Source of the DNA: Nonomuraea angiospora
GTDB taxonomy: Bacteria; Actinomycetota; Actinomycetes; Streptosporangiales; Streptosporangiaceae
DNA length: 64,000 nucleotides
NCBI RefSeq assembly: GCF_014873145.1
Contig: NZ_JADBEK010000001.1
Location: 1,860,001 to 1,924,000, forward strand
Direction of reading: 5' to 3'
In this document: piece after piece, positions 12,965 through 21,926 of the stretch
How the letters are laid out: every line of letters starts with the position of its first letter
How positions within the stretch are numbered: the first letter of the stretch is position 1
Translations under genes and position numbers: made by a program
The notes under the pieces: generated by a model
What the model saw: the letters and a program-made list of their open reading frames with translations, nothing else
Told to the model about the DNA's origin: nothing
The model's database searches: none

Positions 12965-14639
12965 CCGTACCGGGTCCGGCATCCTGCGGACCGCACTGCG
13001 ACGCAACGCGGGCGCCATGGCCTGGGGCACCGTCCTCATGGGCCTGTACCAGGCCGGCGAGACCGCCTTCCCCATCGCGCTCGGCCTGATCGTCGAGCAC
13101 ACGATGCGCGAGCGCGGCCTCGGCTCGCTCGCGCTGTCGATCGCCGCGCTGGCCGTGATCATCACGACGGTGTCGCTGTCGTGGCGGTTCGGGATGCGCA
13201 TCCTGCAGAAGGCCAACACGACCGAGGCGCACCGCTGGCGGGTCCGGGTCGCGGCCTGCGGGCTCCAGCCCGTGGCCAGGGACGTGGACCTGAAGTCCGG
13301 CGAGGTGCTGACCATCGCCACCGAGGACGCCGACCAGACCGCCGACATCATCGAGGTGGTGCCGCTGCTGGTCAGCTCGCTGGTCGCGGTGCTGATCACG
13401 GCGGTCGCGCTGGGCACGGCCAACGTGTGGCTCGGCCTGCTGGTGATCGTGGGAACCGTCGCGATCCTGTCGATCCTGAGCGTGCTGTCCAAGCGGATCG
13501 GCGCCAGTACCCGCGAGCAGCAGGCCCGGGTGGCGCGGGCGGGCGCGAAGGTCGCCGACCTGATCACCGGCCTGCGCCCGCTGCACGGCTTCGGCGGCAA
13601 CCACGCGGCGTTCCTGTCCTACCGGAAGGTCAGCTCGGAGGCGAGGAGCCAGGCGGTCACCGTCGCCAAGGTGAACGGCGCGTACGCCGGCGCCGCGCAG
13701 ATCCTGAACGCGGTCCTCGCCACCGTGGTGACCCTGGCGGCGGGGTGGCTGGCCTTCGACGGCCGGATCACCATCGGGCAGCTCGTCATGGCCGTGGGGC
13801 TGGCGCAGTTCGTCATGGAGCCGCTCAAGCTGTTCTCGGAGATGCCGAAGTACGTGATGATCGCGCGCGCGTCGGCCGAGCGGATGGCGCTGGTGCTGGC
13901 CGCGCCCGCGGTGATGACCCCGGGGACGGAGCACCCGGCCGCGGGCGGGGACCTGGAGGTCGACGGCGTCCGGTACGGGTCGCTGCGCGAGCTGAAGTTC
14001 CACGTGCCCGCCGGGGAGTTCGTGGCGATCGCCGCCTACCAGCCGCGCGCGGCGGCCGAGCTCGTGTCGATCCTGGCCGTGAACGTCCCGCCCGGCGCGT
14101 ACGAGGGCGTGGTGCGGGTCGGCGGGCGGGAGGTGGCGGAGCTGTCGATCGAGGGGGTCCGCGAGCGCATGCTGGTGAACCCGTACGACGGGGAGATCTT
14201 CGCCGGCACCCTGCGCACGAACATCGACCCGGCCGGCACCGGCCGCCTGGTCTCCGAGGCCGTCGAGGCGTCCATGCTGGTCGACGTCGTCGCCCTGCAC
14301 CCCGAAGGGCTCGACTACGGCGTGCGCGACCGCGGCGCCAACCTCTCCGGCGGGCAGCGCCAGCGGCTGTCGCTGGCCCGCGCCCTGGCCGCCGACGCCG
14401 ACCTCCTGGTGCTGCACGACCCGACGACGGCCGTCGACGCGGTCACCGAGCAGCTCATCGCGCGCAACGTCGCGGAGCTGCGCCGGGGCCGCACCACCGT
14501 CGTGATCACCAGCAGCCCGGCCCTCCTGGACGCCGCCGACCGGGTCCTCGTCCTGGACGACGGCGTCATCACGGCGGAGGACACCCATCGCAACCTGCTC
14601 ACCACCGACGAGAACTACCGCCTGGCCGTGGCCCGGTGA
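12951..14639 (+). CDS. cchI: ABC exporter subunit with canonical signature but dead Walker A/B/H (CchI-like)
   Basis: 562 aa, starting at ATG 12951 and overlapping the NRPS stop by 14 bp, so it is translationally coupled; the open frame upstream (12903) is inside the NRPS. A six-helix TMD (about 20-320) precedes an NBD. The NBD signature is perfect ([15 protein letters not shown], about 465). The Walker A site reads [10 protein letters not shown] (about 360) with no GKS/T, Walker B ends in HDP instead of DE (about 485), and the H-loop His is replaced by Ser (TSSPALLD). This is the mirror image of the defects in the upstream exporter subunit, so the pair probably works as an asymmetric heterodimer with one catalytic site. 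The likely role is siderophore export. Confidence 0.85.
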   Translation: MTAPDRTGSGILRTALRRNAGAMAWGTVLMGLYQAGETAFPIALGLIVEHTMRERGLGSLALSIAALAVIITTVSLSWRFGMRILQKANTTEAHRWRVRVAACGLQPVARDVDLKSGEVLTIATEDADQTADIIEVVPLLVSSLVAVLITAVALGTANVWLGLLVIVGTVAILSILSVLSKRIGASTREQQARVARAGAKVADLITGLRPLHGFGGNHAAFLSYRKVSSEARSQAVTVAKVNGAYAGAAQILNAVLATVVTLAAGWLAFDGRITIGQLVMAVGLAQFVMEPLKLFSEMPKYVMIARASAERMALVLAAPAVMTPGTEHPAAGGDLEVDGVRYGSLRELKFHVPAGEFVAIAAYQPRAAAELVSILAVNVPPGAYEGVVRVGGREVAELSIEGVRERMLVNPYDGEIFAGTLRTNIDPAGTGRLVSEAVEASMLVDVVALHPEGLDYGVRDRGANLSGGQRQRLSLARALAADADLLVLHDPTTAVDAVTEQLIARNVAELRRGRTTVVITSSPALLDAADRVLVLDDGVITAEDTHRNLLTTDENYRLAVAR

Positions 14640-14657
14640 ACCCAGAAGGGATCAAGC

Positions 14658-14867
14658 ATGACCACCAACCCGTTCGACGACGCCGACGGCCGCTTCCTGG
14701 TCCTGGTGAACGCCGAGAACCAGCACTCCCTGTGGCCCTCCTTCGCCGAGGTCCCCGCCGGCTGGACCGTCGTCCTGCCCGAGAACAGCCGTGCCGCCTG
14801 CCTGGACTACATCGAGCGGCACTGGACCGACCTGCGCCCGCGTTCGCTGGCCGAGAAGCTCAGCTGA
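14658..14867 (+). CDS. cchK: MbtH-family NRPS adenylation chaperone (CchK-like)
   Basis: 69 aa with the full MbtH signature: NPFDD at the start, [15 protein letters not shown], then [14 protein letters not shown]. MbtH-like proteins bind and activate NRPS A domains, here presumably those of the coelichelin synthetase. The gene is 18 bp behind the exporter gene and closes the cluster. In S. coelicolor an esterase gene (cchJ) sits between the exporter and the mbtH gene, and it is absent here. The last 8 bp overlap the convergent esterase gene, so there is no room for a terminator between them. Confidence 0.95.
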   Translation: MTTNPFDDADGRFLVLVNAENQHSLWPSFAEVPAGWTVVLPENSRAACLDYIERHWTDLRPRSLAEKLS

Positions 14868-15972
14868 GCACGCAGCTCACCTGGGGCGGCGTGTTGGTCG
14901 CGTTGTTCCAGGTCGCGTTGAAGCCGAACGCGGTCGACGCGCCGACCGGCAGGCCGCCGTTGTAGGCGGCGTTGCGGGCCGTGACGGTGGCGCCGTTCTG
15001 CGTGAGCGCGGTGTTCCACGATTCGCGGACCTGCTGACCGTCGGCGAAGACGAGGGTCGTCGTCCAGGCGGAGGCGGCACGCGTGGAGGTGTTCTTCACG
15101 GTGACCTCGGCCTGGAAGGCGCCGCCCCACTGGGAGATCACCCGGTAGGTGGCGGCGCACCGGCCGTCACCGGGCGTCGGGGTCGGCGTCGGGGTGGGGG
15201 TGGGGGTGGGCGTCGGCGTCGGCGTCGGCGTCGGGGTGGGCGTGGTCGGCGGGATCACGCCGTCGAGCACCCGCGCCAGGGCCGGGTACCAGCGGTCGGC
15301 CATCTTCTGGAAGCCGGCGTCGTTGGGGTGCACCCCGTCGCCGGTGTCCGTGGCCGTGTTGAAGCCGGTCCACTGGTCCACGACGACGATGGGCGACTGC
15401 GCGGTCGTGAGGCCGGCGGCCCAGCCCGGGATCGCGTTGTCGAGCGCCGTCACACTGGCCGCGCAGGTGGGACAGCCGGACGGGTCCATGGGGATGATCT
15501 GCGCCACGATGATCTTCATGTTGGGGTTGTTCGCGCGCATCTGACCGACCAGCTTCGTGTACGCGGCCAGAACGCTGCTGGTCGGGATGTAGCCGCCCCA
15601 CATGTCGTTGGTGCCCAGGTGCATGAGGACGATGTCGGGCCTGGCCGCGGCCAGCCACGGCGGCAACTGGTTCTGGTCGGCGATGCCGGTGGCGGAGTAG
15701 CCGCCGTGGCCCTCGTGGTCGCCGTCGTAGGTGTAGCCGTAGTTGCAGCCGCCGTCGGGGTCGCTGCCGACGAAGTCGATGCCGGTGTACCCGGTCGTCT
15801 GCAGGCGGTGCCAGAGCATGGCGCGCCAGCAGCCGGGTCCGGCGGTGATGGAGTCGCCGAGCGGCATGATGCGCACGGGCGCCGCCGCCGACGTGGCGGG
15901 CAGGGCGGCCCCGAGGGTGACCGCCAGCAGGAGCGCGGTGAGCAGGGCGTACAGGTGGGATCGGCGCAGCAT
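14860..15972 (-). CDS. Secreted SGNH/GDSL esterase (CE3-like) with Pro-Thr linker and C-terminal CBM2
   Basis: 370 aa. The signal peptide covers about residues 1-31 (hydrophobic stretch then ATSAAA). The SGNH hydrolase domain (about 32-235) has block I GDSIT (Ser nucleophile about 41), block III GTND and block V DGVHPND with the Asp/His pair. The family resembles CE3 acetylxylan esterases. A pure Pro-Thr repeat linker (about 238-270) joins a family 2 carbohydrate-binding module (about 272-370), with terminal Cys residues and surface Trp residues such as SQWGG and SAWTTT. The enzyme likely removes acetyl groups from plant polysaccharide outside the cell. It lies 58 bp downstream of the GH5 gene and probably shares its CebR-controlled promoter. 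Confidence 0.88.
   Translation of the reverse strand: MLRRSHLYALLTALLLAVTLGAALPATSAAAPVRIMPLGDSITAGPGCWRAMLWHRLQTTGYTGIDFVGSDPDGGCNYGYTYDGDHEGHGGYSATGIADQNQLPPWLAAARPDIVLMHLGTNDMWGGYIPTSSVLAAYTKLVGQMRANNPNMKIIVAQIIPMDPSGCPTCAASVTALDNAIPGWAAGLTTAQSPIVVVDQWTGFNTATDTGDGVHPNDAGFQKMADRWYPALARVLDGVIPPTTPTPTPTPTPTPTPTPTPTPTPTPGDGRCAATYRVISQWGGAFQAEVTVKNTSTRAASAWTTTLVFADGQQVRESWNTALTQNGATVTARNAAYNGGLPVGASTAFGFNATWNNATNTPPQVSCVLS
15174..15246 (-). repeat. Hexameric GGCGTC/GGGGTG-type repeat encoding the Pro-Thr linker
   Basis: A low-complexity tract of near-identical 6-bp units encodes alternating Pro-Thr in the esterase linker. It is a coding microsatellite that could change linker length by slippage, not a CRISPR or regulatory repeat. 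Confidence 0.85.
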
Positions 15973-15993
15973 CGGTGACTCCCCGGGTGAGGG

Positions 15994-16023
15994 GGCCCGG
16001 TCCGCCCGGTGGCGGGCCGGGCC
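15994..16023 (-). promoter_or_regulatory. Intercistronic GC hairpin between GH5 and esterase genes
   Basis: Arms GGCCCGG and CCGGGCC (7 bp, 16-nt loop that is itself GC-rich) fill much of the 58-bp gap between the two minus-strand genes. There is no U-tract. It could stabilise or attenuate the transcript. The assignment is tentative. Confidence 0.4.
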
Positions 16024-16030
16024 TGGGGTT

Positions 16031-17815
16031 CTACGAGTAGGGGTTCTGGGTGAGCAGGTGTGCCTTGAAGCCCTCGCCGTACGTGCTGGTGGGGGTGCCG
16101 TTGTAGTCGGTGATGAGGACGTTGCCCTGGCTGCAGCCCCACGGGTTCCAGGTCCAGGCCGTGTATCCGACGCCGTGCGCGTCGGCCCAGGCCATCACCT
16201 GGTCGATGTAGTCGTGGGCGCAGGAGTTCTGGCCGATCTCACCGGCGGACACCGGCACCTGCGCGGCCACGGCGCCGACCTGGCTGTCCCAGCAGGAGAC
16301 GTTGGAGCAGGTGTTGAAGTTGTAGGTGTGCCAGGCGGCCATCAGGTTGCCGGCCGGGTCGGTCGGCTTGTAGGTCAGCCACTGGCTCAGGTCGTTGGAC
16401 CAGGCCAGGCCGCCGAGCATGATCACGTTGGTGGCGCCGGTGGCGCGCACGGCGTTGACCAGCGACTGCATGCCGGCCACCTGGTAGCTGATGCCGGTGC
16501 AGGTGCCGCCGTCGCGCCAGCAGGTCCAGCCGGCGGTGGCGTTCCAGTTCGCGGCGGCGTCCGGGTAGGGCTCGTTGAACAGATCGAAGATCACCGCGTT
16601 GTTGCCCTTGAACGCGTTGGCCACGCCGGTCCAGAAGGTGGGCGCGTACTGCGCGTCGGGCATCGGCTTCTGGCAGGTCGCCGCGGTGTCTGAGCAGCCG
16701 GCGCCCTGACCGGTGTACTGGCCGTAGTTCCAGTGCATCTCCACGATCGGCGTGACGCCGTTGTTCACCAGCAGGTTCACGTAGTCCTTGACGTTCTGCT
16801 GGTACGCGGCGCCGCTGGGCGAGCCGTTGGTGCCGATCCAGCACTCCTCGTTCAGCGGGATCCGGACCGCGTGGATGTTCCACGCCTTCATGGCGTCGAT
16901 CGAGGCCTTGTCCACCGGGCCGCTGTCCCACATGCCCTTGCCCTGCACGCAGGCGAACTCGCCGCTGGCCCGGTTGACGCCGAGCAGCCGGTAGGTGTTG
17001 CCATTGTTGGCGACCAGCTTGTTCCCGGAGACGCGCAGGCTCGGCGCAGGGAGGTTGGTGCCGTCGTCGTCATCGGTCTCGGTGGCGTTGACCGTGACGC
17101 TGGTCAGGCCGGAGGAGGCGACGCTGATGGGCCGGGTGCCGTTGACCCGGTCGGTGTCCTGCGCGGCGCGCAGCGTCACGGTCTGCGCGGTGTTCCAGTT
17201 GGCCGTGGTGAAGGTCAGGCTCGCGCCGGCGCTCACGGTGATGTCGCTGTCGCCGGTGCCCGCGGTGCTGGTGACCGTCACGTTGCCGGTCGGCTGGGAC
17301 TGCAGGCGGACCGTGTAGCTCGCGGTCCCGCCCTCGGGCACGTTCACGCTGGTCGGGGAGACCACCAGAGCCTGCTGCTGCGGGCCGCCGTTGCCGTTGG
17401 CGGCGCACGAGACGCCGGGCGGCGGGTTGTTGGCGCCGGTGTACGTGCCGTTGAAGCCGACGGTCCACGTCGCCCCGGCGCCCTTGACGGCGTTGTAGGA
17501 GGTCGGGTTGACGGTGACGGCCGCACCCGCCGGGGTGGGCGTGGCCGGGGTCGGCACGCCCTCCCACATCTGGGTGATCACCTGGTTGCCGGGGAAGTCG
17601 AAGCTCAACGACCACGTGGTCAGCGGGTCACCGGTGTTGGTGACGTTGATGTTGGCGCCGAAGGCGCTGCCGTTGTCCCAGACCTTGGAGTAGGTGGCCG
17701 TACAGGACGCGGCGGCCTCGGCGGCGGTCTGCGCGGTGGCGAGACCGAATCCGGCGAGCAGCACGGCGGCCGCGGCCGACAAGGCTCTGCGCCACGCGTT
17801 CCGGTGAATGGACAT
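16031..17815 (-). CDS. Secreted CBM2-linker-GH5 cellulase/endoglucanase
   Basis: 594 aa. The signal peptide covers about residues 1-35 (arginine-rich start, hydrophobic core, AEAAA). CBM2 follows (about 36-140, with KVWDNGSAFGANINVTNTG), then an Ig-like/Calx-beta-like module of about 100 residues (VSPTSVNVPEGGTASYTVRL), then a GH5 (alpha/beta)8 catalytic domain (about 250-594). The acid/base Glu is in FDLFNEPYP and the probable nucleophile Glu is in VSAGEIGQ. The domain resembles the GH5 endoglucanases common in Streptomyces. It should cut cellulose or related beta-1,4-glucans outside the cell. The start is preceded by a perfect CebR operator, so expression is probably induced by cellobiose or cello-oligosaccharides. 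Confidence 0.92.
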   Translation of the reverse strand: MSIHRNAWRRALSAAAAVLLAGFGLATAQTAAEAAASCTATYSKVWDNGSAFGANINVTNTGDPLTTWSLSFDFPGNQVITQMWEGVPTPATPTPAGAAVTVNPTSYNAVKGAGATWTVGFNGTYTGANNPPPGVSCAANGNGGPQQQALVVSPTSVNVPEGGTASYTVRLQSQPTGNVTVTSTAGTGDSDITVSAGASLTFTTANWNTAQTVTLRAAQDTDRVNGTRPISVASSGLTSVTVNATETDDDDGTNLPAPSLRVSGNKLVANNGNTYRLLGVNRASGEFACVQGKGMWDSGPVDKASIDAMKAWNIHAVRIPLNEECWIGTNGSPSGAAYQQNVKDYVNLLVNNGVTPIVEMHWNYGQYTGQGAGCSDTAATCQKPMPDAQYAPTFWTGVANAFKGNNAVIFDLFNEPYPDAAANWNATAGWTCWRDGGTCTGISYQVAGMQSLVNAVRATGATNVIMLGGLAWSNDLSQWLTYKPTDPAGNLMAAWHTYNFNTCSNVSCWDSQVGAVAAQVPVSAGEIGQNSCAHDYIDQVMAWADAHGVGYTAWTWNPWGCSQGNVLITDYNGTPTSTYGEGFKAHLLTQNPYS

Positions 17816-17840
17816 GGGGGGTTCTCCGTGACTCTATGGA

Positions 17841-17854
17841 TGGGAGCGCTCCCA
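17841..17854. promoter_or_regulatory. CebR operator TGGGAGCGCTCCCA
   Basis: A perfect 14-bp palindrome lies 26 bp upstream of the GH5 start codon. It is identical to the CebR (cellobiose-responsive LacI-family repressor) consensus of Streptomyces and relatives. It predicts repression of the GH5-esterase operon that is released by cello-oligosaccharides. No cebR gene is in the window. Confidence 0.93.
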
Positions 17855-17988
17855 AACGTTCTTCCCGACCGGTCCGCTTCGCAAGAACGCGCCCCGCGCC
17901 GGGAACGGGGCAGCCGCGCCGACCTTGAATAAGGCGGCGAACGCTGCTGAAACTTTCATCCCGGCGGGTGAAGATACAGTGTGATCTC

Positions 17989-18282
17989 ATGAGCGGCGGG
18001 CGTTGGCTGCGCGTTCCGGTCGGGGACGAGGCTTCCCGGTGGCGCACGGTCGGCGCCGGCCGCACCGTCCTCGCGGTGGCGCGCACGGTGACCTCGGCCG
18101 GCCGGCTGCTGGAGATCCTGCCGCTGTTCCGGTCCGACCCTCGCGTGCAGGTGCTGTTCACTGTCGCGGCCGGCTCGGCCTTCGACGATGGCGTCGGTGA
18201 CTTCCTGCGCGGCGTGCAGGCGCGGACCGTGCCCTGGTCGCAGGCGGTGGAGACGCCGTTCCACCTCGCCGTCCCCGGCTGA
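17989..18282 (+). pseudogene. N-terminal fragment of a glycerophosphotransferase-like protein, ended by frameshift
   Basis: The frame opens at ATG 17989 (in-frame GTG at 17968 also possible). It reads RWLRVPVGDEASRWRT and TVLAVARTVTSAGRLLEILP, then stops at 18280-18282 just after HLAVPG. The continuation is in another frame: codons from about 18279 read LKPSLW and run straight into the downstream open frame, VVQHGAGHNRL. I interpret this as one former gene of about 540 codons, with a small out-of-frame deletion or shift near 18270-18282. Long actinobacterial proteins of this kind are often mislabelled translation initiation factor 2. The fragment alone is unlikely to work. Confidence 0.6.
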
Positions 18283-18296
18283 AGCCCTCGTTATGG

Positions 18297-19640
18297 GTGG
18301 TGCAGCACGGTGCCGGGCACAACCGGCTCCTCAGTCCGGCGGACGGCCCCGGGAGCGGGGCCTCGGGCCTCGCGCGGCGCCAGCTCGTCCACGAGGGCAG
18401 GGTCGTGCCGGCGGCCATCGCCCTGTCGCATCACGAGCAGCTGGCGCGGCTGGAGCGGGACTGCCCCGAGGCGCTCCCGCGGGCCGTGGTGGTCGGCGAC
18501 CTGGTGTTCGACCGGATCCGGGCCAACCTCGCCCGGCGCGACCGCTACCGGCGGGCTCTGGAGGTGGGCCAGGACCGCAAGCTGGTGCTGGTCAGCTCCA
18601 CGTGGGGCGCGCACTCCCTGCTCGGCGCGAACGGCGACCTGGTGGCCCGGCTGGTGGCCGAGCTGCCCGTCGACGAATACCAGGTCGTGCTCGCGGCGCA
18701 CCCCAACGCCTGGTACGGCCACGGCGGCCTGCAGCTACGCCTGTGGCTGGCCGACGCCCGTGACGGCGGCCTGCTGCTGCTCCCGCCGCAGCAGGGCTGG
18801 CAGGCCGCGCTCGTGGCGTCGGACGTGATCGTCGGCGATCACGGCTCCGTCACCTTCTACGGCGCCGCCCTGGGCCGCCCGGTGCTCCTGGCCTCCTCCG
18901 GACGCGAGGCCGCCGAGCTCGACCCCGACTCCCCCACCGCCCTGCTGTCCAGCACGCTGCCCCGGCTGGACCCGGCCGGCGCCGTCCTGCCGCAGATCGA
19001 GCAGGTCATGGCGGCCCACGTGCCGCACGACGACGTCACCGGACGTACCCTCGGCATGCCCGGCCAGGCGGAGGGCCTGCTGCGGCGCCTGGCGTACCGG
19101 CTGATGGAGCTGCCCGAGCCCGGCACGCCCGCGACCGCCCGGCCGCTCGCCGAGCCGCTGCCCGAGCGCGGCGAGGTGCTCTCCTTCGAGGTGGAGACGG
19201 TGGTCGGCGGCGACCGCGTGACCGTCCGCCGGTACCCCGCCGTCCTGGAGCGCCGGCCCGGCGGCCGGGTGCGGGACCCGCACCTGGTCGTGGACGCCGA
19301 GGAGGTGAACCCGCGGCTGCTGGAGAACGCCGCGATCGTGGTCGGCCGGGACCCGCGGCCGGGCTGGGCCCAGGAGACGCTGCGCCGCTACCCCGGCTGC
19401 TTCATGGTGGCCGAGCTCGTCGGCGGCCGCTCGATCGACCTGACGTTGAGGAGCGGGGAACGGCTGCGGGTCGGCACCACGCCGGTCCGCGGCGGCGATC
19501 CCGACCCTCGATGCCTGCCGTCCGCGGTGTACGGCTGGCTCGTGCGGGGCCGGAGCCGGGAGGAGCTTCGCTCCGGGATCACCGTCCGGGTGGGCGACCG
19601 GCAGGTGGTCATCGACTGTGACGCCTGGGATCAGGGTTGA
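18297..19640 (+). CDS. C-terminal part of frameshifted CDP-glycerol glycerophosphotransferase-like protein
   Basis: 447 aa from an alternative GTG at 18297, although the true frame enters from upstream codons (LKPSLW). A GT-B-like core has LVLVSSTWGAHSLLG, VLAAHPNAWYGHGG and SDVIVGDHGSVTFYGAALG. The last motif resembles the nucleotide-binding region of CDP-glycerol glycerophosphotransferases. The rest, to about residue 447, has no motif I recognise. No neighbour supports teichoic acid synthesis. The gene converges on the NB-ARC gene with a 10-bp overlap. It is either a decayed gene or carries a sequencing or assembly indel; the long intact second half suggests a recent event. Confidence 0.6.
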   Translation: MVQHGAGHNRLLSPADGPGSGASGLARRQLVHEGRVVPAAIALSHHEQLARLERDCPEALPRAVVVGDLVFDRIRANLARRDRYRRALEVGQDRKLVLVSSTWGAHSLLGANGDLVARLVAELPVDEYQVVLAAHPNAWYGHGGLQLRLWLADARDGGLLLLPPQQGWQAALVASDVIVGDHGSVTFYGAALGRPVLLASSGREAAELDPDSPTALLSSTLPRLDPAGAVLPQIEQVMAAHVPHDDVTGRTLGMPGQAEGLLRRLAYRLMELPEPGTPATARPLAEPLPERGEVLSFEVETVVGGDRVTVRRYPAVLERRPGGRVRDPHLVVDAEEVNPRLLENAAIVVGRDPRPGWAQETLRRYPGCFMVAELVGGRSIDLTLRSGERLRVGTTPVRGGDPDPRCLPSAVYGWLVRGRSREELRSGITVRVGDRQVVIDCDAWDQG

Positions 19641-21721
19641 TCCACGGCGGCCAGGCGGGCCCGCAACGTCTCGGCCCTGGGCAAGTTGCCCGAGGCCAGG
19701 CAGATCGCCAGGGCGCGGCGCAGGCAGTCCGCCGCCTCCTCGCGGTCGCCGCGATCCTCGGCCAGCTCCGCCAGGAGCTCCCACGCCTGGGTCTCCTTCA
19801 CCGGCACCCGGCACTCGCGCGTGATCTCCGCGGCGGTCCGCGCCGACCGGACCGCGTCGGCGGGACGGCCGAGTCCGCGCTGGGCCCTGGCCAGCTCCAG
19901 GTGGATGCGCCCCTGGCTGAGCGCGTCTCCGGCGGCGACCATGAGGGGCAGGGCTCGGCCGAGGGCGGCCGCCGCCTCCCCGTGCCGGCCGGCGTCCAGG
20001 TGGGCGAGGCCGAGGTGGTACTGCTGCATGCCGACCCCTCGGCCGTTGCCCGCCCGCTCGTGGATGGCCGAGGCCGCGGCGAAGCTCTCTGCGGCGGCGT
20101 CGGGCTCGGCCCGGAGGAGGGCGGCACGGCCCAGCGACTCCAGGACCACCGCCTCCATCCTCGGGTCGCCGGACGCGCGGGCCGCCCGCCGGGCCCGTAC
20201 GAGCTGGTCCCGCGCCTGGTCGAGCTCGCCGAGCATCAGCAGGGCGCGGGCCGCCTGGTTGCGCATCCTGGCCTCCACGGCGGGGGCCTCCAGGCGGAGC
20301 GCGGCCTCCACCCCCAGAGCGTTGGCCTCGGCGCAGTCGGCGTGATAGCCGCGATCGTGGTGCAGCGGCCAGAGCGCTTCGGCCAGCTGCCAGACGAGCT
20401 CGTCCCACTCGCGCGCGGCGGCGGCGCGCAGCACCGCGAGCAGGTCGGCGCGTTCGGCGTCGAGCCAGTCGAGGGCTTCACCGCGCGAGGCGAACGACCA
20501 GCCGGCGCCGGAAAGGCGCTCGCCGTGGTCGGCCAGCCGCAGCCTGCGGCCCATCGCGGCGTCGGCGGCGGCCGCCCCGGTCAGGTACCACTCCGCCGCC
20601 CGCCGCAGCGCCGACTCCCGCGCCTCGGGCGGCTCCGCGCCGCGCGCACGACGGGCGGCGTGCAGGCGGACGAGGTCGTGCATCCGGTAGCGGTCCTGCG
20701 CGAACTCCTCCACCAGATGCGCGTCGAGCAGCAGGTCCAGCGCCTGATCCGGCTCGCCGTCCAGGACGGCGGCGGCGAGGTCCGGGCTGAACGCGCTGCC
20801 CGGCAGCACGCCGAGCAGCCGGTAGAGCCGGGCGGCGCCTTCCGGCAACCCCTCATAGACCGCCTCGAAGAACGCGTCCACGTACACCCCGCCCTCCCCG
20901 GCCGGCCGGTCGAGACGCCGTCCGGCCTCTACCAGGTCCCGGATCAGCCGTTCGACCGTCCACGCCGGGTGCCGCAGCAGTTGCGCGCCGGCCATCCGCA
21001 GGGCGATCGGTAGCCCGCCGCACAGCCGTACCAGCTCGGCGGCGTGCGCGCGCTGCCCGGCGACGCGTTCCTCGCCGAGGATCCCGGCCAGCAGCCGCAG
21101 CCCCTGCTCGGCGTCCAGCGGGCCGATCGTGACGGGCACCGCGCCCTCGGCGAGCAGCCCGCGCAGCTGACGGTGGCTGGTCACCACGACGGCGCTGCCG
21201 GGCGAGGCCGGGCACAGCGGCGTCACCTCCGCGGCGTGCTCCGCGCCGTCCACCAGCACGAGCAGCCGCGACCCCGCCGTCATCGAGCGGAACATCGCCG
21301 CCCGCTCCGGCAGCTCCTCCGGGATCCAGCTGTCGTGGACGCCGAGCGCCCGCAGGAAGGCGGCGAGGACGTCGCTCACCCCGGTCGCCCCGCCGTGCCG
21401 CAGCGCGCCGAGGTCCACGTAGAGCTGGCCGTCGCTGAAGCGCTCCCGCGCCCGGTGGGCCCAGCGCCGCCCGACCGCGCTCGTGCCGACCCCCTTCAGG
21501 CCGCTGACGACCGCCACGGCGGGGCCGGCGGCGAGGTGCCGGTCGAGCAACGACAGCTCGGCCGTCCTGTTGACGAAACCGGGTGGCTCCGCGGGCACCT
21601 GCCGGGGGACCCGGGCGGGAGCGGCGGGCATGGCGGGCGCTGCGGCGATGTTGATGACGCCGACGTCCGCGGCCTGCACCACCGCACCGGTCACCTGCCC
21701 GGAGAGCTCATTGCGGACCAT
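19631..21721 (-). CDS. NB-ARC/TPR STAND receptor with N-terminal amyloid-type motif
   Basis: 696 aa from ATG 21721; upstream ATGs at 21760 and 21835 would add non-conserved residues and the motif would no longer be N-terminal. Residues 3-24 carry NELSGQVTGAVVQA then DVGVINI, resembling bacterial RHIM/PP-like amyloid signalling motifs. An NB-ARC NTPase follows: P-loop region GLKGVGTSA (Walker A Lys replaced by Thr), LLVLVDGAEHA (Walker B), VVVTSHR, GGLPIAL and the MHD motif YRMHDLV. The C-terminal half (about 390-696) is helical TPR-like repeats (ARALLMLGELDQAR; HLGLAHLDAGRHGEA). It is divergent from a small gene ending in the same amyloid motif. The likely role is ligand-triggered receptor of a cell-death or defence pair, not a SARP regulator, since no DNA-binding domain is seen. 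Confidence 0.82.
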   Translation of the reverse strand: MVRNELSGQVTGAVVQAADVGVINIAAAPAMPAAPARVPRQVPAEPPGFVNRTAELSLLDRHLAAGPAVAVVSGLKGVGTSAVGRRWAHRARERFSDGQLYVDLGALRHGGATGVSDVLAAFLRALGVHDSWIPEELPERAAMFRSMTAGSRLLVLVDGAEHAAEVTPLCPASPGSAVVVTSHRQLRGLLAEGAVPVTIGPLDAEQGLRLLAGILGEERVAGQRAHAAELVRLCGGLPIALRMAGAQLLRHPAWTVERLIRDLVEAGRRLDRPAGEGGVYVDAFFEAVYEGLPEGAARLYRLLGVLPGSAFSPDLAAAVLDGEPDQALDLLLDAHLVEEFAQDRYRMHDLVRLHAARRARGAEPPEARESALRRAAEWYLTGAAAADAAMGRRLRLADHGERLSGAGWSFASRGEALDWLDAERADLLAVLRAAAAREWDELVWQLAEALWPLHHDRGYHADCAEANALGVEAALRLEAPAVEARMRNQAARALLMLGELDQARDQLVRARRAARASGDPRMEAVVLESLGRAALLRAEPDAAAESFAAASAIHERAGNGRGVGMQQYHLGLAHLDAGRHGEAAAALGRALPLMVAAGDALSQGRIHLELARAQRGLGRPADAVRSARTAAEITRECRVPVKETQAWELLAELAEDRGDREEAADCLRRALAICLASGNLPRAETLRARLAAVDQP

Positions 21722-21926
21722 TCCGCCCCCTTCGGCGCTCACCGCGCCCGCCTCGCCCATGAACGCTCTTCGCCGGTCACGGTTCAGGAGTGTTCCCCTT
21801 CGGCCGGGGCTCCCGGATCCGCAAGGGGAAGCCATAACCGATCGGCATGAGTATCCGTGCCGCGCTCGCCCGGCCCCGGTGGGGATCTACGCTCGAAGGA
21901 CACCTGTCACCCGCGAAAGAGGAGCG

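Noticed and set aside
15174..15246. CRISPR-like or regulatory repeat
   Set aside because: The units are 6 bp, contiguous and coding for a Pro-Thr linker. There are no spacers or cas genes.
18297..19640. Annotation as translation initiation factor 2
   Set aside because: There is no GTPase G-domain or IF-2 domain. The motifs resemble GT-B/CDP-glycerol glycerophosphotransferase folds.
19631..21721. Annotation as AfsR/SARP transcriptional activator
   Set aside because: NB-ARC and TPR parts are present but no DNA-binding domain is seen. The N-terminus is the short amyloid-type motif.
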